Assembly: GCF_902498825.1 (NCBI RefSeq)
Contig: NZ_LR701459.1
Coordinates: 1,530,413 to 1,594,412, forward strand
Direction of reading: 5' to 3'
Length of the DNA: 64,000 bases
From: Rhizobium sp. EC-SD404
Lineage (GTDB): Bacteria; Pseudomonadota; Alphaproteobacteria; Rhizobiales; Rhizobiaceae
Under the pieces are notes generated by a model. The model worked only from the letters and a program-made list of their open reading frames with translations. It did not search any database and was not told the DNA's origin. Positions within the stretch are counted from its first letter, which is position 1, and each line of letters starts with the position of its first letter. Below are positions 29,378 through 41,800 of this stretch, piece by piece. The translations under genes and the position numbers were made by a program.

Positions 29378-29852
29378 GACCACTCTTCAAGCGGAAACGA
29401 AACCACCCGCCGTTTACCGCCATATCGGTGCTGAGGCGCGAGCACCTTAGCCATTGATCGATGCATGCCTCAGAATCAACTCTGAGATTATCCGCCGCGG
29501 TCGCCCGTATTTCAACCCATCTCTATGATGGGCTTTGGCTCACTCCCAGCACGGTTTGCACGCTCCAGTCTCGAAAAGCTTAGTCGAGAAATCGGGAAGC
29601 TCCTTCAAGCACAAGTGCGCGCTTATATATGTCCCGATTGTCCGATGGTCTCCTGCATTGTGCTTATGAAAGTGACCGTCACTAGTCGTTTCGCTTAGGA
29701 CTAGCCGGTTCGACTAGGTCATTTGAGCCACGCAAGCAGACCATTCTTCTATATCGGCCCACCACGGCCCATGAAATCCTTAAGGTCAAGTTAACACCTG
29801 TGTGTCCGGGCATGAGGGACGTGCGTCAGCGCCGTCTTTCAAAGGGGGAATT
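29378..29852. other. leader/promoter region of the giant gene
   Basis: A 475-base gap without a gene. It contains two hairpins: CTCAGA/TCTGAG (29469-29486) and CCCATC/GATGGG (29516-29532). Three ACTAG elements lie at 29681-29685, 29700-29704 and 29713-29717. The region next to the gene ends with a strong AAGGGGGA ribosome binding site at 29842-29849. The long gap and the repeated short elements suggest regulated transcription. Confidence 0.5.
29681..29717. promoter_or_regulatory. cluster of three ACTAG elements
   Basis: ACTAG occurs at 29681, 29700 and 29713 within 37 bases; the last two share a wider context (TTAGGACTAGCC and TTCGACTAGGTC). They lie about 135-170 bases before the giant gene's start and could be binding sites for the upstream LuxR-type protein or another factor. 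CTAG is normally rare in enteric and many other bacterial genomes, which makes the cluster stand out. Confidence 0.3.
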
Positions 29853-32800
29853 ATGGATAAAGAATTCGGTTTCGAGCTTGGCTCGAACGACGTCGTCGAT
29901 GGCACGACATTTGCCGCTGATCTGAATTCGCCGTTTGGCAACCAATCATCGGCTCAGGGGTCCAGCGAGAATTACGTTCTCGATATCCCCACCGGCGGGT
30001 GCGGCGAACTGGTCGTCCAATACGCCAATGGATGGTCGGATGAGCGGGAAGCGACCTTCACCGTCGACGGCGGCAATCCTCATGTGATCACGTTCCCGAG
30101 CACGGGCGGTTGGCAGGCTCTCGGCAGCGTCATTGTCCGGATCGGTCTGGACGCCGGAACGCACGCGATCAGCGTCGCTTCGCTCAACAACTCCGGACCG
30201 CGCATCCTGGCGATAGCAGCGAGCGACGGCACGCCAGCAGCAGGCACGAAGATCGGTGACGGCCTCGGGCTGATCAACGCCTTGAACCTTGCCGGTATCG
30301 CCGCGCTTGCTCTCGCCACCAAGGTTGAAGAGAGCACCGCGAACACGCCAAGCGATTTCGACGATCTTCTTCCTCTCGCAAGCCTGCCGGCGCTCGACAG
30401 CGACGCAGGTATTCCGCTCGAAGAAGACGACGTCGCCCAGCTCGACGGCTATCTGCCGCCGCTCGACAACGGTTATGGCGACTATATGGGCCCCCAGGGC
30501 GATGGCGGATCCGTCGGTTCCGGTTCGCCGCTGCAGCGGGGTTCCGCCTCGGGCAATGGTGCCGGTGGTTCCGATCCCACAACGCTCCAGGCGCCTGTCT
30601 ACACGGAGGTCGCCAGCTTCTCCGATCCGGTCGACATGCCGATGATGAGCGCTTTCGCGGTCGACGAGGGTTTCGCGACGGCAGCGCTGGCCGCGGAACC
30701 TGACGTCAGCCTTGGGAACCTCGTGCCGGGCACGACGCTTCGGCTCGAAGCTGAGAATGCGTATGTCGGCAATGCTATCCCGACCAGCACGTTGGGTAAT
30801 CCAACCGCTGTTTCGACCACGACTGCGTCGCCAACCGATGTCCCAAATGCGGATGCTGCGAGCGGCGACGCGTATGTTGATTTCGCAGGAATACCCGGCA
30901 ACAACAGTGCCGGTTCCGGCCAGTACATCGAATGGACGTTCACTGTCGACGAAGCTGGCTTCTACGACATCGATGTCGGCTACGCATTCCTCGCGGCCGG
31001 AATCAATCGCTCCATGCGTCTCGATGTGAACGGCGAGCTTTGGGATCGCATCTTCGACATGAAGTCGACGAATGCGAACACGACCTATTCGGAAGCCACT
31101 ACGCGGGTAGAGCTTCTCGCAGGTGAGAACACTATCCGGTTGACGGCCAATGGCTTCAGTGGACCGAACATCGACTATTTGGACATCCGCGAAGCCGATC
31201 CAAACGTCATCGTGATTCAGGCTGAGGATCTGGCGCCCAACACCACGATCACCACATCCACCAATTCCAATCGTGCAATCACGCCTGAGTTCCTGGCTGC
31301 GCGGAACCCCACGGTCACCTCCAACGAGAATTTCCGCGTCGGAGCAGAAGGCGAGTCTTATCTCGACTGGGGTATTGCCAGCACGTTTGCCGAGTTCGCT
31401 ATCAATGCACCTACGGCAGGAACGTATACGATCACAATCGTCTACACGAACGGTGACGGGGGCTCAGCTGCGCGTCCGTTGATCCTCTCCGGTCTGCCGA
31501 ATGGGGCGACAGCGCAGTTCGCGATCGTGGCCACAAATGCCGGTGCCCGCACTGTGTTGCCGAGCGATGTTTCCGATATCGACCCCACCCCGGGTGGCAG
31601 CGGAGAGGACGCAAACGTACCCGCAACCGCAAGCGGCTGGGAAAATTGGACCAGCGAGACGATCACGGTCACGCTGCCGGCTGGTGTCTCTACTCTTCGG
31701 TTGACATCGACCACTGCAAACGGCCCGAACATCGACAAGATCGTCATTGCTCTCGATGAGCCGACGGTTCCGGTCGAGCCGGTCAACACGGCGCCGACCG
31801 CCGATGACGTGACGATTGGCGATGCACAGGAAGACACGGTCCGTCGCATCGACATCACCGATGCCATCAGCGACGCTGATGCGGGCGACACGCTGGAAGT
31901 CGCCGCTTCCGTACCGGTCAATCAAGGCGCTGTCGTCGTGGTGGAGGTGGAAGGCCGCACTTACATCGAGTTCACGCCGGCCTTGAACTTCAACGGCCAG
32001 GCGACCATCACTTATACCGTCACCGATCAGGATGGCGCCGCGAGCGCACCGGCTACGATCACGGTCGCCGTGGCAGCGGTCAACGATGCGCCGGTGCTGT
32101 CCGGCTCCATCGCCGCGCAGACGATCCCGGCCACGGGCGGCTCCTTCTCGCTGTCGGGTTTCACCAAAAGTGATGTCGATGGCACGGTCCCGACGTTCGA
32201 ATTGGGTGGCAACTTGCCGGCAGGCGTTACGCTTTCCGGTGAAACGGTCAACGTTGCGGCGAACGTTGCTCCGGGCACCTACACCATTCAGGTGAATGCG
32301 ACGGACGGCCAGGCAGATTCCGGAACGCTTTCCTTCCAGCTGACGGTGCAGGCACCGATCGTGGAAGAGCCCGAGGAGCCTGTTAACACGGCGCCGACCG
32401 CCGGGAATCTGAACATTTCGGATGCTCAGGAAGACACGGTCCGCCGCATCGACATCACGGATGCAATCAATGACGTCGACGCGGGCGACACGCTTTCGGT
32501 CGCCGCTTCCGTGCTGGTCAATCAAGGCGCTGTCGTCGTGGTGGAGCTGGACGGCCGCACTTATATCGAGTTCACGCCTGCCTTGAACTTCAACGGCCAG
32601 GCGACCATCAGCTACACCGTCACCGACCAGGCGGGCGCTTCAAGCGCACCGGCTTCGATCGCGGTCACTGTCGCTGCAGTCAATGACGCGCCGGTCTTGA
32701 CAGGCACCATCCCGACGCAAACCGTTCCGGCCACCGGCGGGACGATTTCGCTGTCCGACCTTACATCGGTGAGCGATGTGGAAGGCAACGCGACAGTGCT

Positions 32801-35800
32801 CGAATTGACAGGTTCAGGCCCCGAAGGTGTGTCGCTCTCGAACGGCATTCTCACGGTCGCTCCGACCGTTGCTCCCGGTACGTATCAGTTGCAGATCGTC
32901 GCATCGGATGGCGACTTGGATTCCAATACCATCCCCTTCACGCTCACGGTCGAAGCTCCGATCGTGGAAGAGCCAGAGGAGCCGGCGCCGTTCACGCAGA
33001 TACTGATCCAAGCCGAAGCCGGCGTTCTGAGGATTCTCGACCAAGACACCAACGTCAACGACACCGTCATCCGGAATCCGTCGAATCCTGAGAATCCAGC
33101 ACCGGCCGGTACGGTCAATGGACTGCGCCCCGGTCTTACCGGTAGTGGCTATCTGGATTTCGGCGATACGCCTGGTGACAGGGCGACCTACAGTTTCACA
33201 GTTGCCGAAGCGGGCACATACGATCTGCACATCCGCTATGCCAGCAATTCGGCGCGGCCGCTGGCATTCTCCATTGATGACAGCGCACCAACCAACCTTG
33301 CTTTCGTAGCGACAGGAACTACAGCGGCTGGTTCAGCAGGCGAAGGCTTCAACAACTGGTCGATCCAGAAGGTAACCGTATCGGTCGGCGCTGGCACCCA
33401 CAGCTTCTCGCTGGCCATCCCCGCCGGGGCCAATACCGGTCCCAATGTCGACGCCATCGCGATTACGCAGACCGGCGTCGCAGCCGTGTTCCCCGTTACA
33501 AACTCGGCGCCGATCGTCTCCTCCGAAACCTTTTCGATCGTCGAAGGTGAAACCGCGATCGGCACCATCGTTGCCGGCGATATCGACGGCGATGCCGTAC
33601 GCTATTCGCTCGCCACTGCCTCGGGCAACGACAATGCGCTGTTCACGATCAACCCGCAGACCGGCGCTTTGTCCTTCATCGCGGCACCCGACTTCGAAAC
33701 GCCTGTCGGTGGCAGCAACGATTATACCGTCGTCATTCTCGCCTCGGATGGCGCGCTGACGACGCAGAAGACCATCACCGTCACCGTGACCAACGATCCG
33801 GCTGACGATGTCGTGCCGGACACGACCGCCGACGAAAATGGCGATCTCGCGCTCTCGGTCGTCGACATCTCCAACCCCGCCGCCGCTGCTTTCGCGATCG
33901 CCGGTGCGGATGCCGACATCGTTTCGTTCGCCGTTTCAGTCAATGGCGGGGCGGCTGTTGCCGTCACTCCGGTCGGCGGCCAAATCACGCTCGATCTCGG
34001 CGATCTCGATCCGGGTTCCGTCGCAATCGTATTGACGGTCACCGATGGCGAAGGGAATACGGCAACCGCCGGGACGACGGCCACGATCGATGAGGATAAT
34101 TCCGCACCGTCGATTTCCAGTGAACCCGGCTTCACCGTGGCCGAGAACACGACCGCCGTCGGCGCAATCGTCGCGACAGATCTGGATGGCGACACGCTGA
34201 CCTATCAGCTCTCGGGTGCTGATGCCTCCAAGCTGTCGATCAACGCCAATGGTGTCATTTCGCTCAATGCCGGCGCCAATTTCGAAGCGGCCGACGACGC
34301 CGATGGCGATGGTGTCTACGAAGCAACGGTCACCGTCAGCGACGGCACGACCTCGGCGACGCAGGAAATCACCGTCACCGTTTCCAACGTCAACGAGGCG
34401 CCGACCGTAATCTCGCTTTCGGGCGCGCAGTCGCTCTCCGAAGATGCCATCGCCGGCACCGTCGTCGGTGTCGTTGCGGGCGTCGATCCGGAAGGGGATG
34501 CGCTTACTTTCACCGTCAGCGATGGTCGTTTCGTGATCAACAGCACCGGCCAACTGGCAATTGCCGACGGTGCGACATTCGATTTCGCGGCGGAGCCGCA
34601 GATTGCATTGACCATCATTGCAACCGACCCCTCCGGTCTGTCGACCACGCAGGACTTCACGCTCGGTGTCGTCGATGTTGCCGAGCCGCAAGAGCCGATC
34701 GGCATGGTCTTCGACCCATCCACGCTGACATCCTACAGCACTCAGGACCGAGGCGTAGGCGCGTCGGTCACTGATGGTGGTGCGACGCTGACGCTTGATG
34801 GAAATCTCTGGAAGCGTGCGCCGCTGCCGGAAAGCTACACGATCACCGAAGGTACCAAGATCACGCTGACCGTGACCCTTGGCACCAATCTGTCGGAAAT
34901 CGTCGCCATCGGCTTCGATGATGACAACTCGCCGTTTGAAATGAGCGATCAGTCCGTCTTCCAGATTGCCGGCACGGAGAGCCAAGCGGCCTTCGTCGAC
35001 CTGCGCAACGGCAACAACGGCACGCCCGGCACGACGTTCACCGTGACGATCGACCTGTCGGCCCATGCCGGCAAGACGATTTCCTCGCTCGTGTTCGTCG
35101 CCGATGACGACCAGGCAAGCAACGGTGTCGGTTCAGTCTCCTTCAGCAATGTCCAGATCATCGAAGGGCCGGTCGATCCCGACCAAAACGTAGCCCCGAC
35201 CGTGATCGGTGGCGGCATTGCCGATCTGACGCTGCCGGAACGCAGCCAGCTAGAAATCGACATGCCGTTCGTCGATGCGGATGGGGATGCGTTGACCTAC
35301 AGCTTCACTGTCGAAGATGCCGACGGCTTGCCGGTTGCCGGCTTCGAGAACCTCGTGTTCTCGCAGGGCACGCTGAGCGGCGTCATCCAGGCGGCCCCGA
35401 GTGCGACGCCTTACACGATCATCATCACGGCCGATGACGGTCGCGAAGGGATCACCACCACGGAATTCCAGCTCACCGTAGAAAACGTCAACGACGCACC
35501 GGTGGTCAACGCCATCGCCTTCGAGCCCTATTTCGCGGTTGTCGGAGAAGAATTCAGCGGAATCGATCTTTCGATCTTTGCGGATGCGTTCTCCGATATC
35601 GACGGCGACAATCTCGTTCTGACGGTCGAAGGCCTGCCCGCAGGTCTCAGCCTCAACGACGAAGGCGTCATCGTCGGCACGCCGACTGAAACGGGCGACG
35701 GCACGATCACGATCGTTGCCACGGATCCGTCTGGCGCCCGTGCATCCTTCGAGCTCGACCTCACGATCGACGGGCCGGCATTAGGCGACGTCACCGTCGT

Positions 35801-38800
35801 GGAAGCCGAAGCCTTCACCGGTCTAGATGAAGCTGATGCGTTCTACGTCGCCGCCGCACCTGGTGCTTCAGGAAATCAGGCAATCCGCACCAACGCCAAC
35901 CAGACGGGCACCGTCTCCACGGTCCTGTCCGAAAACGGCCTGTCTGAAGGCTGGTACGAAGTGTCCATCACCGTCTTCGACGAAACCGACGGTGAAGCGA
36001 CGTTCAGCCTGACGATCGGCGACACGGTTCTTGCGAGCGGACTGTCGTTCGATGATGCCGGGATCTTCGACAATCCCAGCCAGGCGCGTGGTAACGGCGG
36101 CCAGGTCGGAAATCTGAAGACCATCACGTTCACCACTCCAGTCTTCATCGACGCAGCCACCATTGCGACCATCACGGGCGTTGCCGACTCCGGCGAATTC
36201 CTGCGGATCGACAAGCTCACCTTCAAGAGCGTCGAGCAGCCGGAGCTTGCCCCGGTCAACATCGCGCTCGACACAGCGACGGTTGCTGAAAACGCAGCGG
36301 GCGCCGTTATCGGCACGCTCGCCGCGACGGATCCCGACGGGAGCTCGGCTGCCATCATCTACACGACCACCGATGAGCGCTTCGTCATCGAGGGAACACA
36401 ACTGCGCCTCGCGCCCGGTGTCAGCTTCGATCATGAAACCTCAGAAACCGTTACGGTTTCGATCACGGCAACAGACGCGGCTGGCCTCTCCACCACCAGC
36501 GTCCTGACCATTGCGGTCGGCGACGTCAACGAAGCACCGGTACTCGGCGCCACGGCTGCAATCGAGGATGTCACGCTCGTCGAGGGCACCGCCCAGACGA
36601 TCGACGTCGCGGCGGCGCTCGGTGCTACCGATCCGGATGCCGGCACGACGCTTACTTACTCTGTCGCCCTCCAGGGCGGCGGCACGCTGCCTGCGGGCAT
36701 TTCGCTGGCGGGTGGTGTCTTGACGATCGCCGGGACCGTTGCTGCCGGTACCTATGCACTTGAGGTTCTGGCGAGCGACGGCACGCTGAACACGGCACCG
36801 GTTGCCTTCACGGTCACCGTCGGCGAGACGCCCGCGTTCACGCCGATTGTTTTCCAGGCAGAAGATGGTGCGATCGCACTTGCTCCGGCCAACAACGGCA
36901 ACGCAACGGTCACGGTCGTGCGTGATTCGAGCAATCCTGAAGCCGGCGGTTTCTCCGGCCTGCGACCTGATTTCAGCGGCACTGGCTACCTCGATTTCGG
37001 CGATGATGCTGGCGACACGGTCACCTATACTTTCACGGTCGCTCAGGCCGGCACCTATGATCTGAACGTGCGCTATGCGTCGCAGGATTTCTCCGGTGCT
37101 CCGCGCTCTCTCGCCATCGGCGTCAATGGAACGGTTGCCAATACGGTCTTCCCGAACACCGGGCCCGCCACGGGCGATCCACTGCTGCAAGGCTTCAACT
37201 TCTGGAACTTCCTCACCCAGACCGTGACACTGCAGGCCGGCGTCAACACCGTCACCTTCGCCATCCCGGCAGGCGCTGCTTCCGGGCCGAACCTTGATCG
37301 CATCGAGATCACGGAAGCAGGCACCGGACCGATCGTCGTCGACGTTTCGGCCGACGAAGACGGCAATCTCGTGCTGTCCGCCCCTGAAACCTCTGTCGAT
37401 ATTGCGGATGCAGATGCCATCACCTTGTCGGTTGCAGGTCTCGACGACGATATCGTTCAGGTCGAAATCACCCTCGACGGTGGCGTGACCCGGATCGACG
37501 TCACGGACCTTCTGGACGTCGACGGCAGCTTCGTTTTCGATGGGAGCGCTCTCGCTGCAGGCACGACCGAAATCACCGTCATCGTCACAGACGAAGCTGG
37601 CAACGAAGCCGAAGCGACGGATACGCTGACCATCGCCGACGAAGAAACGCCGATCGTCGTCGCTCCGTTCACCATCCAGGCTGAAGACCTGACGCAGGTT
37701 ACGGTCAACGATACGACGGCCACCGGTCAGGGCGCGCTCACCCGCGTCGTCACTCAGGCGAACCCCGATGACTTCGGCAATTTCCGCACCGGTGCCGTGG
37801 GCAACGCCTACATGGACTTCGGCGCTCAGGTCGGCGATGCCATCACGATCAATGTCGATGCTCCGGCGGCCGGCACCTATCTCGTCACCTTCCGCTACGG
37901 CAACGGTGCGGTGGATTCGCGCGCTCTCAACCTGACCTTGAACAATGGCGAGGTGATCAGCCTGCCATTTACCCGCGGTCCGGGAACGGGTGACCTGGCC
38001 TGGAATAGCTGGGTCGAGCAGACAGTCGAATTGACGCTTGTCGAAGGATCGAACCAGATCCGTCTGGCGATCCCCGCTGGCAATATCGGCGGCCCAAACA
38101 TCGACGAGATCAGCTTCGAGTATCTCGACGGGACCGATCCGGTCGATCCGGTCGAGCCGTTCTCGCTGACGATCGAAGCTGAAACGTTCACGATTGCGGA
38201 CATCGAGGCGGTTGCCGGCACGCCGGCCGACACCGTCGCCCGCGTTCCAGGTGATGACACGAATGAAGGTGGCGCCAACGCCGGCAATAGCGGCCCTGGC
38301 CAGATCTACGACTCATTCGGCCTGCGTCCGGGTTACGAAGGCATCGGCTATCTGGATACCGGTAACGATATCGGCGATGCAGCCAGCTTCACGCTGACGG
38401 CGCCTGGCGCTGGCACCTATCAGTTGACCGTGCGCTTCGCCAATGGTGGTACGACCGATCGACCGATGACGCTCACGGTCAACGGCGTGGAGCAGACCAT
38501 CGACTTCCCGTCCACTATCCCCGCCGGCGGCACCGCCGATGCGGGCTGGTCTAACTGGCAGGAGATCACGGTCGACATCGAGCTTTCGGATGGCCCCAAC
38601 ACGATTTCCGTCGCCAACGAGATCGCCAATGGCCCGAACATCGACAATGTCACGATCAGCCGCGATGGTGACGCTCCGGTCGACCCGGAGGTTCCAAGCG
38701 AGCCGGGCGATCGTGAAACCATCCTGATCAATTTCCAGGACGGCACGGCACCGAAGGCTCCAGGCTACCTCGTCGCGAACTTCGTCGGCTTCGGTGACCG

Positions 38801-41800
38801 CGGCAACGGTTATTCCTACGGCTTCGTCACGGAAGCTTCGGCGACCGATGCGGACGGCACGACTGCCACGCCGATCAATGGCGCTGCGTATCCGGCCGTC
38901 GCGATCAACGAGCGAACAGGGCAGGGCGAGAGCTCCAACGTCGACGACGGACGCAACTTCGACAGTTACGATCCACGTCTTACAGGCTACGCGCATTTCG
39001 ATCTGCGTGGCACCTTCCCGGCCGGTGAAGCCAACCGTGTGGCATTCGAAGTCGCGCTTGAAAACGGCTGGTATGAAGTCACGGTCGCCGTCGGCGATAC
39101 CGGGGGCGCCAACGACAGCGACAACAAGCTGGAGATCGAAGGCGCACTCGTCTCGGATTTCGTGCCAACCAACTTCTACAAGACCGAATTGAAGACGGTT
39201 CAGGTCAAGGTCGAGGATGGTTTCCTGACGCTCGCGGCCCCGGATGGCGAAGTCACGGAAATCCAGTATCTGGAAATTCGCGAGTTGCCGGATCTGACGC
39301 CGGACGACGAACGCGAAGCGCCTGAGGACTACGCTCGTTTCGTCGGACCTCGGGCCATTGCCGGTGTCGGCGAAGGCCAGATCGTCGTCGATCTCGATCA
39401 AGCCAGCGGCGCAATCACGACGGTCGATCCAACGTCGGACATCATTCTGGGCATCGAAGTCGCACCGAACCGTGGTGGCGCTCTTCTCGAAAGCCTGACC
39501 GACGGCTCGATCAAGCTTTATGAAACGCTCACCGGCCAGCAGGTGAATTTCAGCATCAACACGACCGCCGGCTTCGACTCGCTGACGATCTCGCCAAGCG
39601 GCGGCCTGAAGGCTTTCACCAGCTACACGCTGGTCATCGATGGCTTCCAGGATCGTGGCTCAAACGAAAACATCGATGCTCCGACACGTGAGTTCCTAAA
39701 GTTCAGCTCGACCTTCACGACCACGGCGCAGCCCGAAGTCGAGGCCCGTGAAGTGGCCTTCGTCGAGACGATCGAACTCAACGGCTATGCCGACAACGCA
39801 TCGCTCTACACATCGATCGAGATTTCACCAGATGGCCAGCATCTCTATGTCGGCACCCTGAACGGTCTCATCAAGCGCTGGGATATCGATCCGCAGGACG
39901 GCTCGCTTTCCAACGAGCAAACGCTCGAGCTCGACTATCTGCAAGAAGGTGATCGCTCACGCGGTATCATCGGTTTCGTCTTCGACCCGACCGATCCCAA
40001 CGTCATCTGGATCACGGACAATTTCCCGGTTCCGCTCGACGGACGCGACAATGCCGTGCCGGAGTTCTCGGGCCGAGTCTCGAAAGTGACGATCGGCGAG
40101 GGCGATGCGTTCACCGGCACCGCAGAGACCTACATCACAGGCCTGCCGCGCTCGAACGGTGACCATGTCACCAACAGTCTCGAGTTCCGCGCCAACCCTA
40201 ATGCCGGCCTGCCGGACGAACCGGACTTCCTGCTCTACCTCATCCAGGGGTCCAACTCGGCGATGGGCCAGGCGGACTCTGCCTGGGGCTTCCGTCCGGA
40301 GCGGCTTCTCAACGCCGCGATCCTCGAGATCGATCCGACCCGCGAAGCGCCTCCCGGAGGCTTCGACGTTTCGACCGAGCCGATACCGGCAAACGGTACC
40401 AACCGCCGCTTCGGCTACGAGAATGTGCAAAACGGCCAACTGGTGCCAACCGACGATGGAAATCTGAAGAATGGCGGCATCGCCATTAACAGTGGCGAGT
40501 TCACTGGCAACTTCCTGCACTTCAACGCTGATGGCGTTGCATCAGTGCGCTCCGGCACGAACTTCAACTCGACCGTCATCGAGGAGTTCTACAATCCCTA
40601 CGCGGACGACGCAGTCCTGAAGATTTTCGCCACCGGCCAGCGTAACGGCTACGACTTGGTCTGGCATTCGAATGGAAAGCTCTACGTCTCGGCCAACGGT
40701 TCGGCAGCGGGCGGCAACGTCCCGAACAACCCGAACACGCCGCAGAACGAAGCCATCAACAATGTGGGCGTGCAGAACGACTACTTCTTCACGATCAGCG
40801 AAGGGTCCTACAGCGGCCATCCGAACCCGCTGCGTGACGAGTTCATTCTCAACGGCGGCAATCCGACTGCAGGTACCGATCCGAACCAGGTCGGCAACTA
40901 CCCCGTCGGAACACTGCCCGATCCGAACTACAATGCGGACAATGCCTATTCGCTTGGCCAGAACCGGTCCCCGAACGGCGCGATCGAGTACAAGAGCAAT
41001 GTCTTCGGGACGGGCCTCCAGAACGCGGTCATTTTCACCGAGTATTCGAGCGGCAACGATCTGCGCGCCATGATCCTGGATGATGATGGCAACGTCATCG
41101 ACGATTTCGTCATCCGCGATCCGGATGGTCGGGTCATCAGCCACCCGGATCCACTGGACGTCATCGAAGGTCCCGGCGGACGCCTCTACCTGCTCACGCT
41201 GAACCGCAGCGATGGCTCGAGCCAGATCGTTCGGCTGGAGCCCGCTCCAGGCGGCATCATCGCCGACAACACGGCCGATGCCGGCGGCGATCTCGCGCTC
41301 GTGCTTTTCGACGGCAGCGACGTGGATGCCACCGTCTTCCAGGTCAACGGCCTCGACGACGACATCCAGACCATCCGCGTCAGTTTCAACGGCGGCCAAG
41401 CGCAGACCGTGACGCTGAACGCTCAGAACCGCTTCACGGCGGATGTCAGCGACTTCGGTTCGCCGGTCACGGCAACGTTGACCGTGCTCGACGACGCTTC
41501 GAACACCGCGGTCGATACGCTCACCTTCACGCCGGGGCAGGCGCCGACGGAATTCGTCAGCCTCATCGTCATCCAGGCGGAGGATGCTACACCGGGCGAT
41601 GGCACGTCGGTTTCGACGCCGAACGACGTCGACGCCCAGATCGAGATCCGCTCCGCCGGCAACCTCGAAACAGGCACTGGCGCTGGCTATGTGAACGGCT
41701 TGCGTCCGGGCGCCTTCGGCAATGACGGCAACACCGACAACCTCGACGGCACGCCGGGCGGCTACGCCGACTTCGGTTCCACCAACGCCGACTTCATCTC

